A DNA stretch of 64,000 nucleotides from Mycobacterium sp. Z3061. Lineage in GTDB: Bacteria > Actinomycetota > Actinomycetes > Mycobacteriales > Mycobacteriaceae. Where the stretch lies: assembly GCF_031583025.1 (NCBI RefSeq), contig NZ_CP134062.1, positions 1,736,001 through 1,800,000 of the forward strand, given 5' to 3'. The stretch's first letter is position 1. Every line of letters begins with the position of its first letter. A program made the position numbers and the translations under genes. A model generated the notes under the pieces. That model made no database searches and was not told where the DNA came from. It saw only the letters and a list, made by a program, of their open reading frames with translations. Shown here one piece after another: positions 56,288 to 64,000 of this stretch.

Positions 56288-58170
56288 AGGTTCACCGCCA
56301 ACAGCGCTCCGGCGACCAGGGCCGCACCCGCCAGCATCGACAGCGCGTAGTTGCGGGCGAAGCCGGTCTGCAAGCCCCGCAACCCATTTGATGTCCGGCC
56401 GACCAGTGCGGCCAGTCCGTTGACCGACCCGTCCACGCCGGCGTTGTCGACGGCGACCAGCCTGTCCGTCAGGTGCGCACCCGGGCGCATGAAGACCTCC
56501 TCGTTGAAGGCATCGCCGTAAGCGTCGGCGCGTGCGGCCGTCGTCAGTACCGAAACCTGAGCCGGGGCGACCCGCGGAATCTCCGCCTTGCCGCCGTACA
56601 TCCGGTAGGCCACCGCGATACCCACGACCACCACCCCCAGGGCCAGCGAGGTGCTGACCCAGGCCGGTACGGCGTGCGCGGTCTCCTCATGCGTGCCGAC
56701 GACCGGCTCGAGCCAGGTCTTCAGCGTCCCGCCGATCGCGAACAGGGCGCCGGAGAACACCGAACCGAATGCCAGGATGATCATCGGCCATGTCATCAGG
56801 GCCGGCGATTCGTGCGGATGGGAGCTTGGCGCCCAACGCTTCTGGCCGAAGAAGGTCATCAACATCACGCGGGTCATGTAGAAGGCGGTGATACCCGCGC
56901 CCAGCAGTGCCGCTCCGCCCAGCACGTAACCCCGGGCACCGCCGGCGCCCAGCGCGGCTTCGATGATCGCGTCCTTGGAGAAGAAGCCCGCGAACGGCGG
57001 CACACCGATGATCGCCAGGTAGCCCAGGCCGAACGTGACGAAGGTGACCGGCAGGGCCTTGCGCAGCCCGCCATAGCGGCGCATGTCCTGCTCTTCGTGC
57101 ATCGCGTGAATGATCGATCCGGACCCGAGGAACAGGCCGGCCTTGAAGAACCCGTGGGTGAGTAGGTGCATGATCGCGAACGCGTAGCCGGCCGGGCCGA
57201 GGCCGGCCGCGAGCACCATGTAGCCGATCTGGCTCATCGTGGAAGCGGCCAGCGCACGCTTGATGTCGTCCTTGGCGCAACCGATGAACGCCCCCAGCAT
57301 CAGGGTGACGGCTCCGACGATGACCACGGCCAGTTGTGCGTCGGGAGCGAGGTTGAACACCGGGTTGGACCGCACGATCAGGTACACACCGGCGGTCACC
57401 ATGGTGGCGGCGTGGATCAGCGCCGACACCGGGGTGGGGCCCTCCATCGCGTCGCCCAACCAGGCCTGCAGCGGGACCTGGGCGGATTTGGCGCAGGCGC
57501 CCATCAGCAGCAGCAAACCCATCGCGTTCAACACGCCCTGGCTGGCGGCGGGCGCCCCGGCGAACACGCCGGCATAGGACACCGTCCCGAAGGTGGCGAA
57601 CATCAGGAACATGGCCAGGGCCAGGCCGGCGTCCCCGACGCGGTTCATCACGAACGCTTTCTTGGCCGCCGTGGCCGCCGACGGCTTGTGGTACCAGAAG
57701 CCGATCAGCAGGTAGGACGCCAGGCCGACGCCTTCCCAGCCGACGTAGAGCAGCACATAGTTGTCGGCCACCACCAGCAGCAGCATCGAGGCCAGGAACA
57801 GGTTGAGGTAGCCGAAAAACCTTCTGCGGTCTTCGTCTTCGGCCATGTAGGCGATCGAGTAGATGTGGATCAGCGACCCGACGCCGGAGATGAGCAGGAT
57901 GAAGCACATCGACAGCTGGTCGATCTGCAGCCCGAAGTCGACCTGCAACTGGGCCACCGGCATCCACGTGTAAACCGTCTGATGGATGACGCGGTCGTCG
58001 GCCGACCGGCCCAGCAGTTCGGTCAGCAGCGTGACGCCCACGCCGAACGCCGAGAGGGCGGCCAGCGTGCCGAGCCAGTGGCCCCACGCGTCGGTACGTC
58101 TGCCGCCGAACAGCAGGATCGCGGCACCCGCCAGCGGCAGCGCCACCAGCAGCCAGGTGTAGTGAATCAT
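56281..58170 (-). CDS. nuoL: NADH-quinone oxidoreductase subunit L
   Basis: The 629-residue membrane protein has the antiporter fold ([59 protein letters not shown]) and a C-terminal extension corresponding to the long lateral helix that ties the proton modules together. ATG 58170 ([15 protein letters not shown]) is preferred over one 60 bp upstream. Ten bp separate it from the nuoK stop. Confidence 0.97.
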   Translation of the reverse strand: MIHYTWLLVALPLAGAAILLFGGRRTDAWGHWLGTLAALSAFGVGVTLLTELLGRSADDRVIHQTVYTWMPVAQLQVDFGLQIDQLSMCFILLISGVGSLIHIYSIAYMAEDEDRRRFFGYLNLFLASMLLLVVADNYVLLYVGWEGVGLASYLLIGFWYHKPSAATAAKKAFVMNRVGDAGLALAMFLMFATFGTVSYAGVFAGAPAASQGVLNAMGLLLLMGACAKSAQVPLQAWLGDAMEGPTPVSALIHAATMVTAGVYLIVRSNPVFNLAPDAQLAVVIVGAVTLMLGAFIGCAKDDIKRALAASTMSQIGYMVLAAGLGPAGYAFAIMHLLTHGFFKAGLFLGSGSIIHAMHEEQDMRRYGGLRKALPVTFVTFGLGYLAIIGVPPFAGFFSKDAIIEAALGAGGARGYVLGGAALLGAGITAFYMTRVMLMTFFGQKRWAPSSHPHESPALMTWPMIILAFGSVFSGALFAIGGTLKTWLEPVVGTHEETAHAVPAWVSTSLALGVVVVGIAVAYRMYGGKAEIPRVAPAQVSVLTTAARADAYGDAFNEEVFMRPGAHLTDRLVAVDNAGVDGSVNGLAALVGRTSNGLRGLQTGFARNYALSMLAGAALVAGALLAVNLW

Positions 58171-58180
58171 CTTGGCGTTC

Positions 58181-58480
58181 TCAGCCTTTGAGTAGATTCG
58201 CGTCGTCGACCGACGCCGATTTGCGGGCACGGAAAATCGTCATGATGATGGCCAGCCCGATGACGACCTCGCATGCGGCGACCACCATGGTGAAGAACGC
58301 GATCATCTGTCCGTCGAGCTTGCCGTGCATCCTCGCGAACGTGACGAACGCCAGGTTGACGGCGTTGAGCATCAACTCGACGCACATGAACATGACGATC
58401 GCGTTGCGCCGCAGCAGCACGCCGGAAGCCCCGATGGTGAACAGCAATGCCGAAAGGTATAGGTAGTTGGCCGGATTCAC
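58181..58480 (-). CDS. nuoK: NADH-quinone oxidoreductase subunit K
   Basis: The 99-residue, three-helix protein ([20 protein letters not shown]) has the conserved membrane Glu residues in [10 protein letters not shown] and [10 protein letters not shown], which form part of the proton path linking to NuoL/M/N. GTG 58480 overlaps the nuoJ stop by four bases. Confidence 0.97.
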   Translation of the reverse strand: MNPANYLYLSALLFTIGASGVLLRRNAIVMFMCVELMLNAVNLAFVTFARMHGKLDGQMIAFFTMVVAACEVVIGLAIIMTIFRARKSASVDDANLLKG

Positions 58481-59253
58481 GAGGCACCGCCCTTCACGGC
58501 TTCCGGTGAGGGTGTTTCCAGCCCGTCGGCCCCGCGGGTGCGCAGGATCTTGGAGACCGACAGGTCCGAGTAGGAGCCGTCGGGCAGCAGCGCTGCCACG
58601 TCGACGGCGTTGTGACGCGCGTAGACGCCCGGGTTGGGCATCGGGGTGGCGTGACCGCCGGGGCGGAAGCGCTCTTCGGAGAGTTCGCGCTGGGTCTTGC
58701 GTCGCTCGAAGCGCTCCCGGTGCGCCAGGATCATCGCGCCGACCGCGGCGGTGATCAGCAGCGCGCTGGTCAGCTCGAAGGCCCACAGGTAGCGCGAGAA
58801 GATCAGCGCCGCAAGCCCTTCGACGTTACCGTTGGCGTTCGCGCCGGCCAAGCCGGAGAAGCCCCCGGTCGCGACGTTGCCGATGCCGGCGATCAATAGC
58901 ACGCCGAACCCGACACCGGTGACCACCGCGGCCACCCGCTGTCCGCGCAGGGTCTCTTTCAGCGATTCCGCAGAGTCCACGCCGATCAGCATCAGCACGA
59001 ACAGGAACAGCATCATCACCGCGCCGGTGTAGACCACCACCTGCACGACGCCCAGGAACAGCGCGTCCTGAGCCATGTAAAAGACCGCCAGGATGAGCAT
59101 CGTCATCGCCAGGTACATGGCCGAGTACACGGCGTTGACCGCCAGCACCACCCCGAGCGCGCCGATGACCGCCGCCACGCCCAGCACCCAGAACATGACG
59201 GCTTCACCGGTGGAGGTGTGGGTCAGAGTTTCTGCTGCGAGGGTGACGATCAT
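58477..59253 (-). CDS. nuoJ: NADH-quinone oxidoreductase subunit J
   Basis: The 258-residue protein has five membrane helices with the pi-bulge helix region [21 protein letters not shown] long soluble C-terminal tail (about 180-258) is usual in actinobacteria. It is part of the complex I membrane arm near the quinone site. ATG 59253 overlaps the nuoI stop. Confidence 0.96.
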   Translation of the reverse strand: MIVTLAAETLTHTSTGEAVMFWVLGVAAVIGALGVVLAVNAVYSAMYLAMTMLILAVFYMAQDALFLGVVQVVVYTGAVMMLFLFVLMLIGVDSAESLKETLRGQRVAAVVTGVGFGVLLIAGIGNVATGGFSGLAGANANGNVEGLAALIFSRYLWAFELTSALLITAAVGAMILAHRERFERRKTQRELSEERFRPGGHATPMPNPGVYARHNAVDVAALLPDGSYSDLSVSKILRTRGADGLETPSPEAVKGGAS

Positions 59254-59798
59254 CGGGCGTCCTGGCTCTCGCGCAGGCCCTGGGCCGTCACGTTGCCCAG
59301 GTAGTAGTCCTTGTCGGTGGCGCCCTCGGCCCGGGGATGCGGTGGCGCGAGCATGTCCTGCAGCAGCGGCGCCAGCAGCCGGTCCTTCTCGTAGATCAGG
59401 TCCGCGCGGTTGTCGTCGGCCAACTCGTAGTCGTTGGTCATGGTCAGCGCCCGGGTGGGGCAGGCCTCGATGCACAGCCCGCACCCGATGCAGCGCAGGT
59501 AATTGATCTGGTACACGCGGCCGTAGCGTTCGCCGGGGGAGTACCGCGCCTCTTCGGTGTTGTCCGCGCCTTCGACGTAGATCGCGTCGGCCGGGCAGGA
59601 CCAGGCACACAACTCGCAGCCGATGCACTTCTCCAGGCCGTCCGGGTACCGGTTGAGTTGGTGACGGCCGTGATAGCGCGGGGCCACCGGACCGGGCTTC
59701 TCCGGATACTCCTCGGTGATGTTCTTCTTGAACATCGACCCGAAGGTGACGCCGAATCCGGCTACCGGATCCCAGAGGCGCTTGAAGATGTTAGCCAC
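59250..59798 (-). CDS. nuoI: NADH-quinone oxidoreductase subunit I (2x[4Fe-4S])
   Basis: The 182-residue ferredoxin-like subunit has two CxxCxxCxxxCP clusters: [12 protein letters not shown] and [12 protein letters not shown], which bind clusters N6a and N6b in the electron path to quinone. GTG 59798 has AAGGAGAAGG upstream, and eight bases overlap the end of nuoH. Confidence 0.97.
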   Translation of the reverse strand: MANIFKRLWDPVAGFGVTFGSMFKKNITEEYPEKPGPVAPRYHGRHQLNRYPDGLEKCIGCELCAWSCPADAIYVEGADNTEEARYSPGERYGRVYQINYLRCIGCGLCIEACPTRALTMTNDYELADDNRADLIYEKDRLLAPLLQDMLAPPHPRAEGATDKDYYLGNVTAQGLRESQDAR

Positions 59799-61062
59799 GT
59801 GCCTTCTCCTTGCTCGCACCTACCGGCCGCTCGAGGGTCTTGAGCGGCAGCGGCGGTGTCGGGAATGCCGGTTGGTCGGCTGCGCCGCTCGGGGTGAGGC
59901 TGACAACCTGCCTGCGGCGCTTGCGGGGACTGGGCGCGCTGAACGGTTTTCGGAGCGTGGCGATCAGCGCCACGGCGAAGACCAGGCTGCTCACCACCAG
60001 CAGGGTGGTCCAGTGCGCGTAGCCCTGGTTGCGCAGCGTGCGGATCACCGCCGCGATCATGATCCACACCAGCGACACCGGGATCAGCAGCTTCCAGCCC
60101 AGCGACATGAACTGGTCGTAGCGGAATCGGGGCAGGCTGGCGCGCAGCCAGAAGTAAATGAACAGGAACGTCCACATCTTGAGGGTGAACCAGAGCACCG
60201 GCCACCAGCCGTGGTTCGCGCCCTCCCACAGGTTCAGCGGCCACGGCGCGTGCCAGCCACCGAAGAACATGGCCGCGGCCAGCGACGACACCGTGAACAT
60301 GTTGACGTACTCGGCCAGCATGAAGATCGCGAACTTCAGCGACGAGTACTCGGTGTGGAAACCGGCGACCAACTCGCCCTCGGCTTCCGGAAGGTCGAAC
60401 GGCGCCCGGTTGGTTTCGCCGACCATTGAGATGAGGTAGATCACGAACGACGGGAGCAGCAGGAACACGAACCACACGCGGTCCTGGGCGGCCACGATCT
60501 GCGAGGTCGACATCGAGCCCGCGAACAGGAACACCGCCGCGAAGGACAATCCCATCGCCACCTCGTAGGAGATGACCTGCGCGGTGGAGCGCACCCCACC
60601 GAGTAGGGGATAGGTGGAGCCGGAAGCCCAGCCGCCCAACACGATTCCGTACACGCCGATGGCCGACATCCCCAGGATGAACAGCACCGCGACCGGAAGG
60701 TCGGTCAGCTGCAGAGGCGTCCAGTGACCGAACACCGACACCTCGGGTCCGAACGGGATGAACGAGAAAGCGGTGAACGCGGGAATCGCCGAGATGGCCG
60801 GCGCCGCGAAGTACACGAACCAGTCAACGCCCTTGGGGGTGATGCTCTCCTTGAGGGCCAGCTTGATGCCGTCGGCGAGGCTCTGCAGCGTGCCCCACGG
60901 TCCGGCCCGGTTGGGGCCCGGCCGCAGCTGCATCCAGCCGAGGATCTTGCGCTCGAGCAGGATCGCCACCAGCACGTTGAGCATCAGGAACACGAAGATG
61001 GCCAGCGCCTTGCCCAGCACCAGCCACCAGGGATCGTGTCCGAAGGCGGCCAAACTGTTCAC
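59791..61062 (-). CDS. nuoH: NADH-quinone oxidoreductase subunit H
   Basis: The 423-residue membrane protein has eight or so helices with conserved blocks [37 protein letters not shown] and [15 protein letters not shown], which line the quinone tunnel and proton entry. A basic C-terminal tail (SPRKRRRQ) is actinobacterial. GTG 61062 overlaps the nuoG stop by four bases. Confidence 0.97.
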   Translation of the reverse strand: MNSLAAFGHDPWWLVLGKALAIFVFLMLNVLVAILLERKILGWMQLRPGPNRAGPWGTLQSLADGIKLALKESITPKGVDWFVYFAAPAISAIPAFTAFSFIPFGPEVSVFGHWTPLQLTDLPVAVLFILGMSAIGVYGIVLGGWASGSTYPLLGGVRSTAQVISYEVAMGLSFAAVFLFAGSMSTSQIVAAQDRVWFVFLLLPSFVIYLISMVGETNRAPFDLPEAEGELVAGFHTEYSSLKFAIFMLAEYVNMFTVSSLAAAMFFGGWHAPWPLNLWEGANHGWWPVLWFTLKMWTFLFIYFWLRASLPRFRYDQFMSLGWKLLIPVSLVWIMIAAVIRTLRNQGYAHWTTLLVVSSLVFAVALIATLRKPFSAPSPRKRRRQVVSLTPSGAADQPAFPTPPLPLKTLERPVGASKEKARG

Positions 61063-63476
61063 TTTCCGACCCCGATCTTTACCAAAGCGCCGCTGGTGAC
61101 GCCCAGTTCCTGATGAACCGCCGAGCCGGGTGAATTAAGCGGCAGCCACACCACCCGGTCCGGCATGTCAGTTACGTTGAGCGGCAGGGTGATTGAGCCG
61201 CGGTCGGTGCTGACCGTCACCGACTCGCCGTCGGCGGCGCCGATCTCGGCGGCGGTACCGGCCGACAACCGCACTACGGGTGTGCGTGCGGTGCCCGCCA
61301 GATGCGGTTCGCCGTCCTGCCCGCGGCCCGCGTCCAGCAGCATGCGCCAGCCGGTGAGCACGGCCTGGCCTTCGCCGGGCTGTGCGGCGGCGGCGGGTTC
61401 GACGGTGGGGCTGGCGGCGTGCTTGCCATCCCACGTGCCCAGTCCGGCCAGTTCTTCGCGTGCCGTTTCGACCGTCGCGCAGTTCAGTTGGATGCCCAAC
61501 TCGTCGGCCAGCGTGTCGAGCACCCGGTGATCGGATTGGCCGGCCTGCAGCATGCTGCCCTTGAACGCCGGTTCGAAGGCGCGGTAGCGGCCCTCCCAGT
61601 TGACGAAAGCGCCGGCCTTCTGGGTGGTCGGGGCAACCGGGAACACGACGTCGGCCCGCTCGGTGACCGCGCTGTGCCGCAACTCCAGGCTGACCACGAA
61701 CGGGGCCGCGTCCAGGGCGGCCAGCACCGCGTCCGGGTCGGCGAAGTCGCCGGGTTCGATGCCGCCCACCAACAGCGCGCCGAGAGTTCCGTCGGTGGCT
61801 GCGGCGAGGATCCCGTCGACGTCGCGGCCTGTGGCGGAAGGCAATTCGTCGACGTGCCAGGCGGCGGCGACCTCTGACCGGGCGGTGTCGTCGGCGACCG
61901 GACGGCCACCAGGCAGCAGTGCGGGCAGGGCACCCGCTTCCAGCGCGCCGCGTTCCCCGGCCCGCCGCGGCACCCAGGCCAGCCGGGCTCCGGTCGAGTC
62001 CGCCAACCGGGCCACCGCGGACAACCCGCCGGGCACGGTGGCCAGCCGCTCGCCGACCATGATCACCGCGCCGGGGGTGCTCAGCAGGTCGCCCACTTCG
62101 CCTGTGGCGAGGTCGTCCAGCGCCGCGGGCTCACCGCCGGGCACCGTCTGCAGCAACCGGCCCGACATCTTCTCCAGCGCGCGGGTGGCGAACGGGGCGA
62201 TCGCGTACACCGGCACGTTGTTCTTGCGCGCCGCCTTGCGCAGCCGTAGGAATACGATCGGCGATTCTTCTTCCGGTTCGAATCCGACCAGCAGCACCAC
62301 CGGCGCCGACTCCAGGTCGGCATAGCTGACGCTCACCGGCCGGCCGGCGACGCGGGCCGCCAGGAAGTCGGCCTCCTCGGCGGACTGTGGACGGGCACGG
62401 AAGTCGATGTCGTTGGTGTTCAAGACGATTCGCGCGAACTTGGCGTAGGCGTAGGCGTCTTCCCAGGTGGCCCGGCCGCCGACCAGCACGCCGGTGCGGC
62501 CCCGTGCCGCCTCGAGGCCCTGCGTGGCCGCCACGATCGCGTGGGCCCACGAAGCCGGCGTGAGCTCTCCGTTGGAATCCCGAATCAGCGGGGTGGTGAG
62601 CACGTCCGGTTGGGTGGCGTAGTTGAATGCCCACCGGCCCTTGTCGCAGTTCCACTCTTCGTTGACTTCCGGGTCGTCGCCGGCCAGGCGGCGCGTCACC
62701 TTGCCGCGGCGGTGGTCGGTGCGCTGGGAGCAGCCGGATGCGCAGTGTTCGCACACGCTGGGGCTGGACACCAGGTCGAACGGGCGGGCCCGGAACCGGT
62801 ATGACATGCCCGTGAGCGCGCCGACCGGGCAGACCTGCACGGTGTTGCCGGAGAAGTAGGAGTCGAACGGCTCGTTGGCGTAGATGCCGACCTGCTGCAG
62901 CGCGCCGCGCTCCTGCATGTCGATGAACGGGTCGCCGGCGATCTGGTTGGAGAACCGGGTGCAGCGGGCACACAGGATGCAGCGCTCGCGGTCCAGCAGC
63001 ACCTGCGCGGAGATGTTGATCGGCTTGGCGAACGTGCGCTTGACGTCGGTGAAGCGAGACTCCGCGCGGCCGTTGGACATTGCCTGATTCTGCAGCGGGC
63101 ACTCACCGCCCTTGTCGCACATCGGGCAGTCCAGCGGGTGGTTGATCAGCAGCAGTTCCATCACGCCGTGCTGCGCCTTGTCGGCCGCCGGTGACGTGAG
63201 CTGGGTGCGCACCACCATGTCGTCGGTGCAGACGATGGTGCATGACGCCATCGGCTTGCGCTGTCCCTCGACCTCGACCATGCACTGCCGGCACGCACCC
63301 ACCGGGTCGAGCAGCGGGTGGTCACAGAACCGGGGGATCTGGATGCCCATCAGCTCGGCCGCGCGAATGACCAGAGTTCCCTTCGGAACGCTGATTTCGG
63401 CGCCGTCGATGGTGAGCGTCACCATGTCCGGCGGCTTGACCTCGTCGCCGGTATCCGTCTTGGCCGCACTTGTCAT
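61059..63476 (-). CDS. nuoG: NADH-quinone oxidoreductase subunit G
   Basis: The 805-residue subunit has an N-terminal [2Fe-2S] ferredoxin ([20 protein letters not shown]), the His/Cys-ligated cluster [18 protein letters not shown], then [10 protein letters not shown] and the N7-type CEHCASGC cluster. A molybdopterin-oxidoreductase-like domain without a cofactor makes up the rest. It passes electrons from NuoF to NuoI. It starts 7 bp after nuoF. Confidence 0.97.
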   Translation of the reverse strand: MTSAAKTDTGDEVKPPDMVTLTIDGAEISVPKGTLVIRAAELMGIQIPRFCDHPLLDPVGACRQCMVEVEGQRKPMASCTIVCTDDMVVRTQLTSPAADKAQHGVMELLLINHPLDCPMCDKGGECPLQNQAMSNGRAESRFTDVKRTFAKPINISAQVLLDRERCILCARCTRFSNQIAGDPFIDMQERGALQQVGIYANEPFDSYFSGNTVQVCPVGALTGMSYRFRARPFDLVSSPSVCEHCASGCSQRTDHRRGKVTRRLAGDDPEVNEEWNCDKGRWAFNYATQPDVLTTPLIRDSNGELTPASWAHAIVAATQGLEAARGRTGVLVGGRATWEDAYAYAKFARIVLNTNDIDFRARPQSAEEADFLAARVAGRPVSVSYADLESAPVVLLVGFEPEEESPIVFLRLRKAARKNNVPVYAIAPFATRALEKMSGRLLQTVPGGEPAALDDLATGEVGDLLSTPGAVIMVGERLATVPGGLSAVARLADSTGARLAWVPRRAGERGALEAGALPALLPGGRPVADDTARSEVAAAWHVDELPSATGRDVDGILAAATDGTLGALLVGGIEPGDFADPDAVLAALDAAPFVVSLELRHSAVTERADVVFPVAPTTQKAGAFVNWEGRYRAFEPAFKGSMLQAGQSDHRVLDTLADELGIQLNCATVETAREELAGLGTWDGKHAASPTVEPAAAAQPGEGQAVLTGWRMLLDAGRGQDGEPHLAGTARTPVVRLSAGTAAEIGAADGESVTVSTDRGSITLPLNVTDMPDRVVWLPLNSPGSAVHQELGVTSGALVKIGVGK

Positions 63477-63483
63477 TGCAGCG

Positions 63484-64000
63484 TCAGGCCTTTCCGTTCA
63501 ACGTCGCTGGCTTGGAGGTCAGCATGGAATCTTTGGGGTCGAACGGGCACCCGCCGGTCTCGACGTGGGCGATGTATTCGTCGCGGAAATGCTGGATCGA
63601 CGACATCACCGGGCTGGCCGCGCCATCTCCCAACGCGCAGAACGACTTTCCAAGGATCGCATCGGAGATGTCCAGCAGTTTGTCCAGGTCTTCGCGGGTG
63701 CCCTGGCCGTTCTCCAGGCGGGCGTAGATCTTGTCCAGCCAGAAGGTGCCCTCGCGGCACGGCGTGCACTTGCCGCAGGACTCGTGCTTGTAGAACTCGG
63801 TCCAGCGGCGAACAGCTCTCACCACGCAGGTGGTTTCGTCGAAGATCTCGAGTGCCTTGGTGCCCAACATGGATCCCACAGCGCCGACGCCCTCGTAATC
63901 CAGCGGCACATCGAGGTGCTCGTCGGTGAGCAGGGGAGTCGACGAACCGCCCGGCGTCCAGAACTTGAGCCGGTGTCCGGCCCGGACACCGCCGGCGTAG
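63484..64000 (-). CDS. nuoF: NADH-quinone oxidoreductase subunit F (5' part outside window)
   Basis: The reading frame is open to the window edge and ends at 63484. The visible 171 residues include [17 protein letters not shown], the SLBB-like region and the [4Fe-4S] N3 motif [12 protein letters not shown] with the later Cys in SFCALGDG. NuoF binds FMN and oxidises NADH. The N-terminal NADH/FMN-binding part lies outside the window. Confidence 0.97.
   Translation of the reverse strand, partial: YAGGVRAGHRLKFWTPGGSSTPLLTDEHLDVPLDYEGVGAVGSMLGTKALEIFDETTCVVRAVRRWTEFYKHESCGKCTPCREGTFWLDKIYARLENGQGTREDLDKLLDISDAILGKSFCALGDGAASPVMSSIQHFRDEYIAHVETGGCPFDPKDSMLTSKPATLNGKA

Overview
The window is high-GC actinobacterial DNA from a Mycobacterium, most likely a slow grower. 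It carries PE_PGRS and PPE-MPTR genes, a KasA-type ketosynthase homologue, a WS/DGAT acyltransferase, a 13E12-family HNH gene, mycobacterial leaderless promoters (TANNNT, about 7 nt, then ATG/GTG) and the nuo operon. The species cannot be named from the sequence alone. The right part (about 37 to 64 kb) has the gene content and order of M. tuberculosis Rv3171c back to Rv3150 (hpx, aofH, Rv3169, Rv3168, Rv3167c, moxR3 block, PPE53, nuoN to nuoF), read in the opposite direction and with extra genes inserted. Rv numbers are from memory of that genome.

Layout. 1-3.7 kb: a PPE-MPTR gene followed 15 bp later by a PE_PGRS gene cut by the window edge. 3.9-8.6 kb: a DinB/maleylpyruvate-isomerase-like protein, a LAL (AAA-LuxR) regulator and an orphan SigF-type sigma factor with its own SigF-type promoter. 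8.7-14.7 kb: a membrane esterase, a KasA-like protein that has lost its catalytic Cys and one catalytic His, cytochrome c oxidase subunit I (ctaD) and a PAP2-family membrane protein. 14.7-20.8 kb: a flavin amine oxidase and a TetR regulator with two similar palindromes, divergent from a WS/DGAT, DUF1345, SnoaL-like and MFS run.

20.8-25.3 kb: a 1378-residue hybrid protein joining a histidine kinase and receiver to a SpoIIE phosphatase and an RsbW-like kinase, translationally coupled to a STAS anti-anti-sigma factor. 25.5-28.4 kb: sulfate uptake genes subI-cysT-cysW behind a leaderless 18-codon ORF ending in Cys-Cys-Cys-Arg, with no cysA. 28.3-33 kb: a bicupin divergent from a GntR, HpnE-like, SDR, ADC-like operon. 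33-35.8 kb: a K+/H+ antiporter, a CeoC-like RCK protein and a SnoaL-like protein. 35.8-43.5 kb: a Tat-lipoprotein amine oxidase, an alpha/beta hydrolase, AofH, a luciferase-like oxidoreductase and the Rv3167c-Rv3169 set. 43.5-49.8 kb: an SDR, an SOS-controlled HNH gene, and the DUF4129/MoxR/DUF58 operon. 50-53 kb: a long PPE53-like protein with an internally duplicated repeat array. 53.1-64 kb: nuoN to nuoF (complex I), with nuoF cut by the window edge.

The points most worth following are the catalytically altered KasA paralogue, the fused two-component/partner-switch protein with its STAS partner and a nearby orphan SigF paralogue, the polycysteine leader, and several operators visible at base level. 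No tRNA, rRNA, CRISPR array or insertion sequence was recognised. The only gene-free stretch over 300 bp is 25233-25712, and it is described below.
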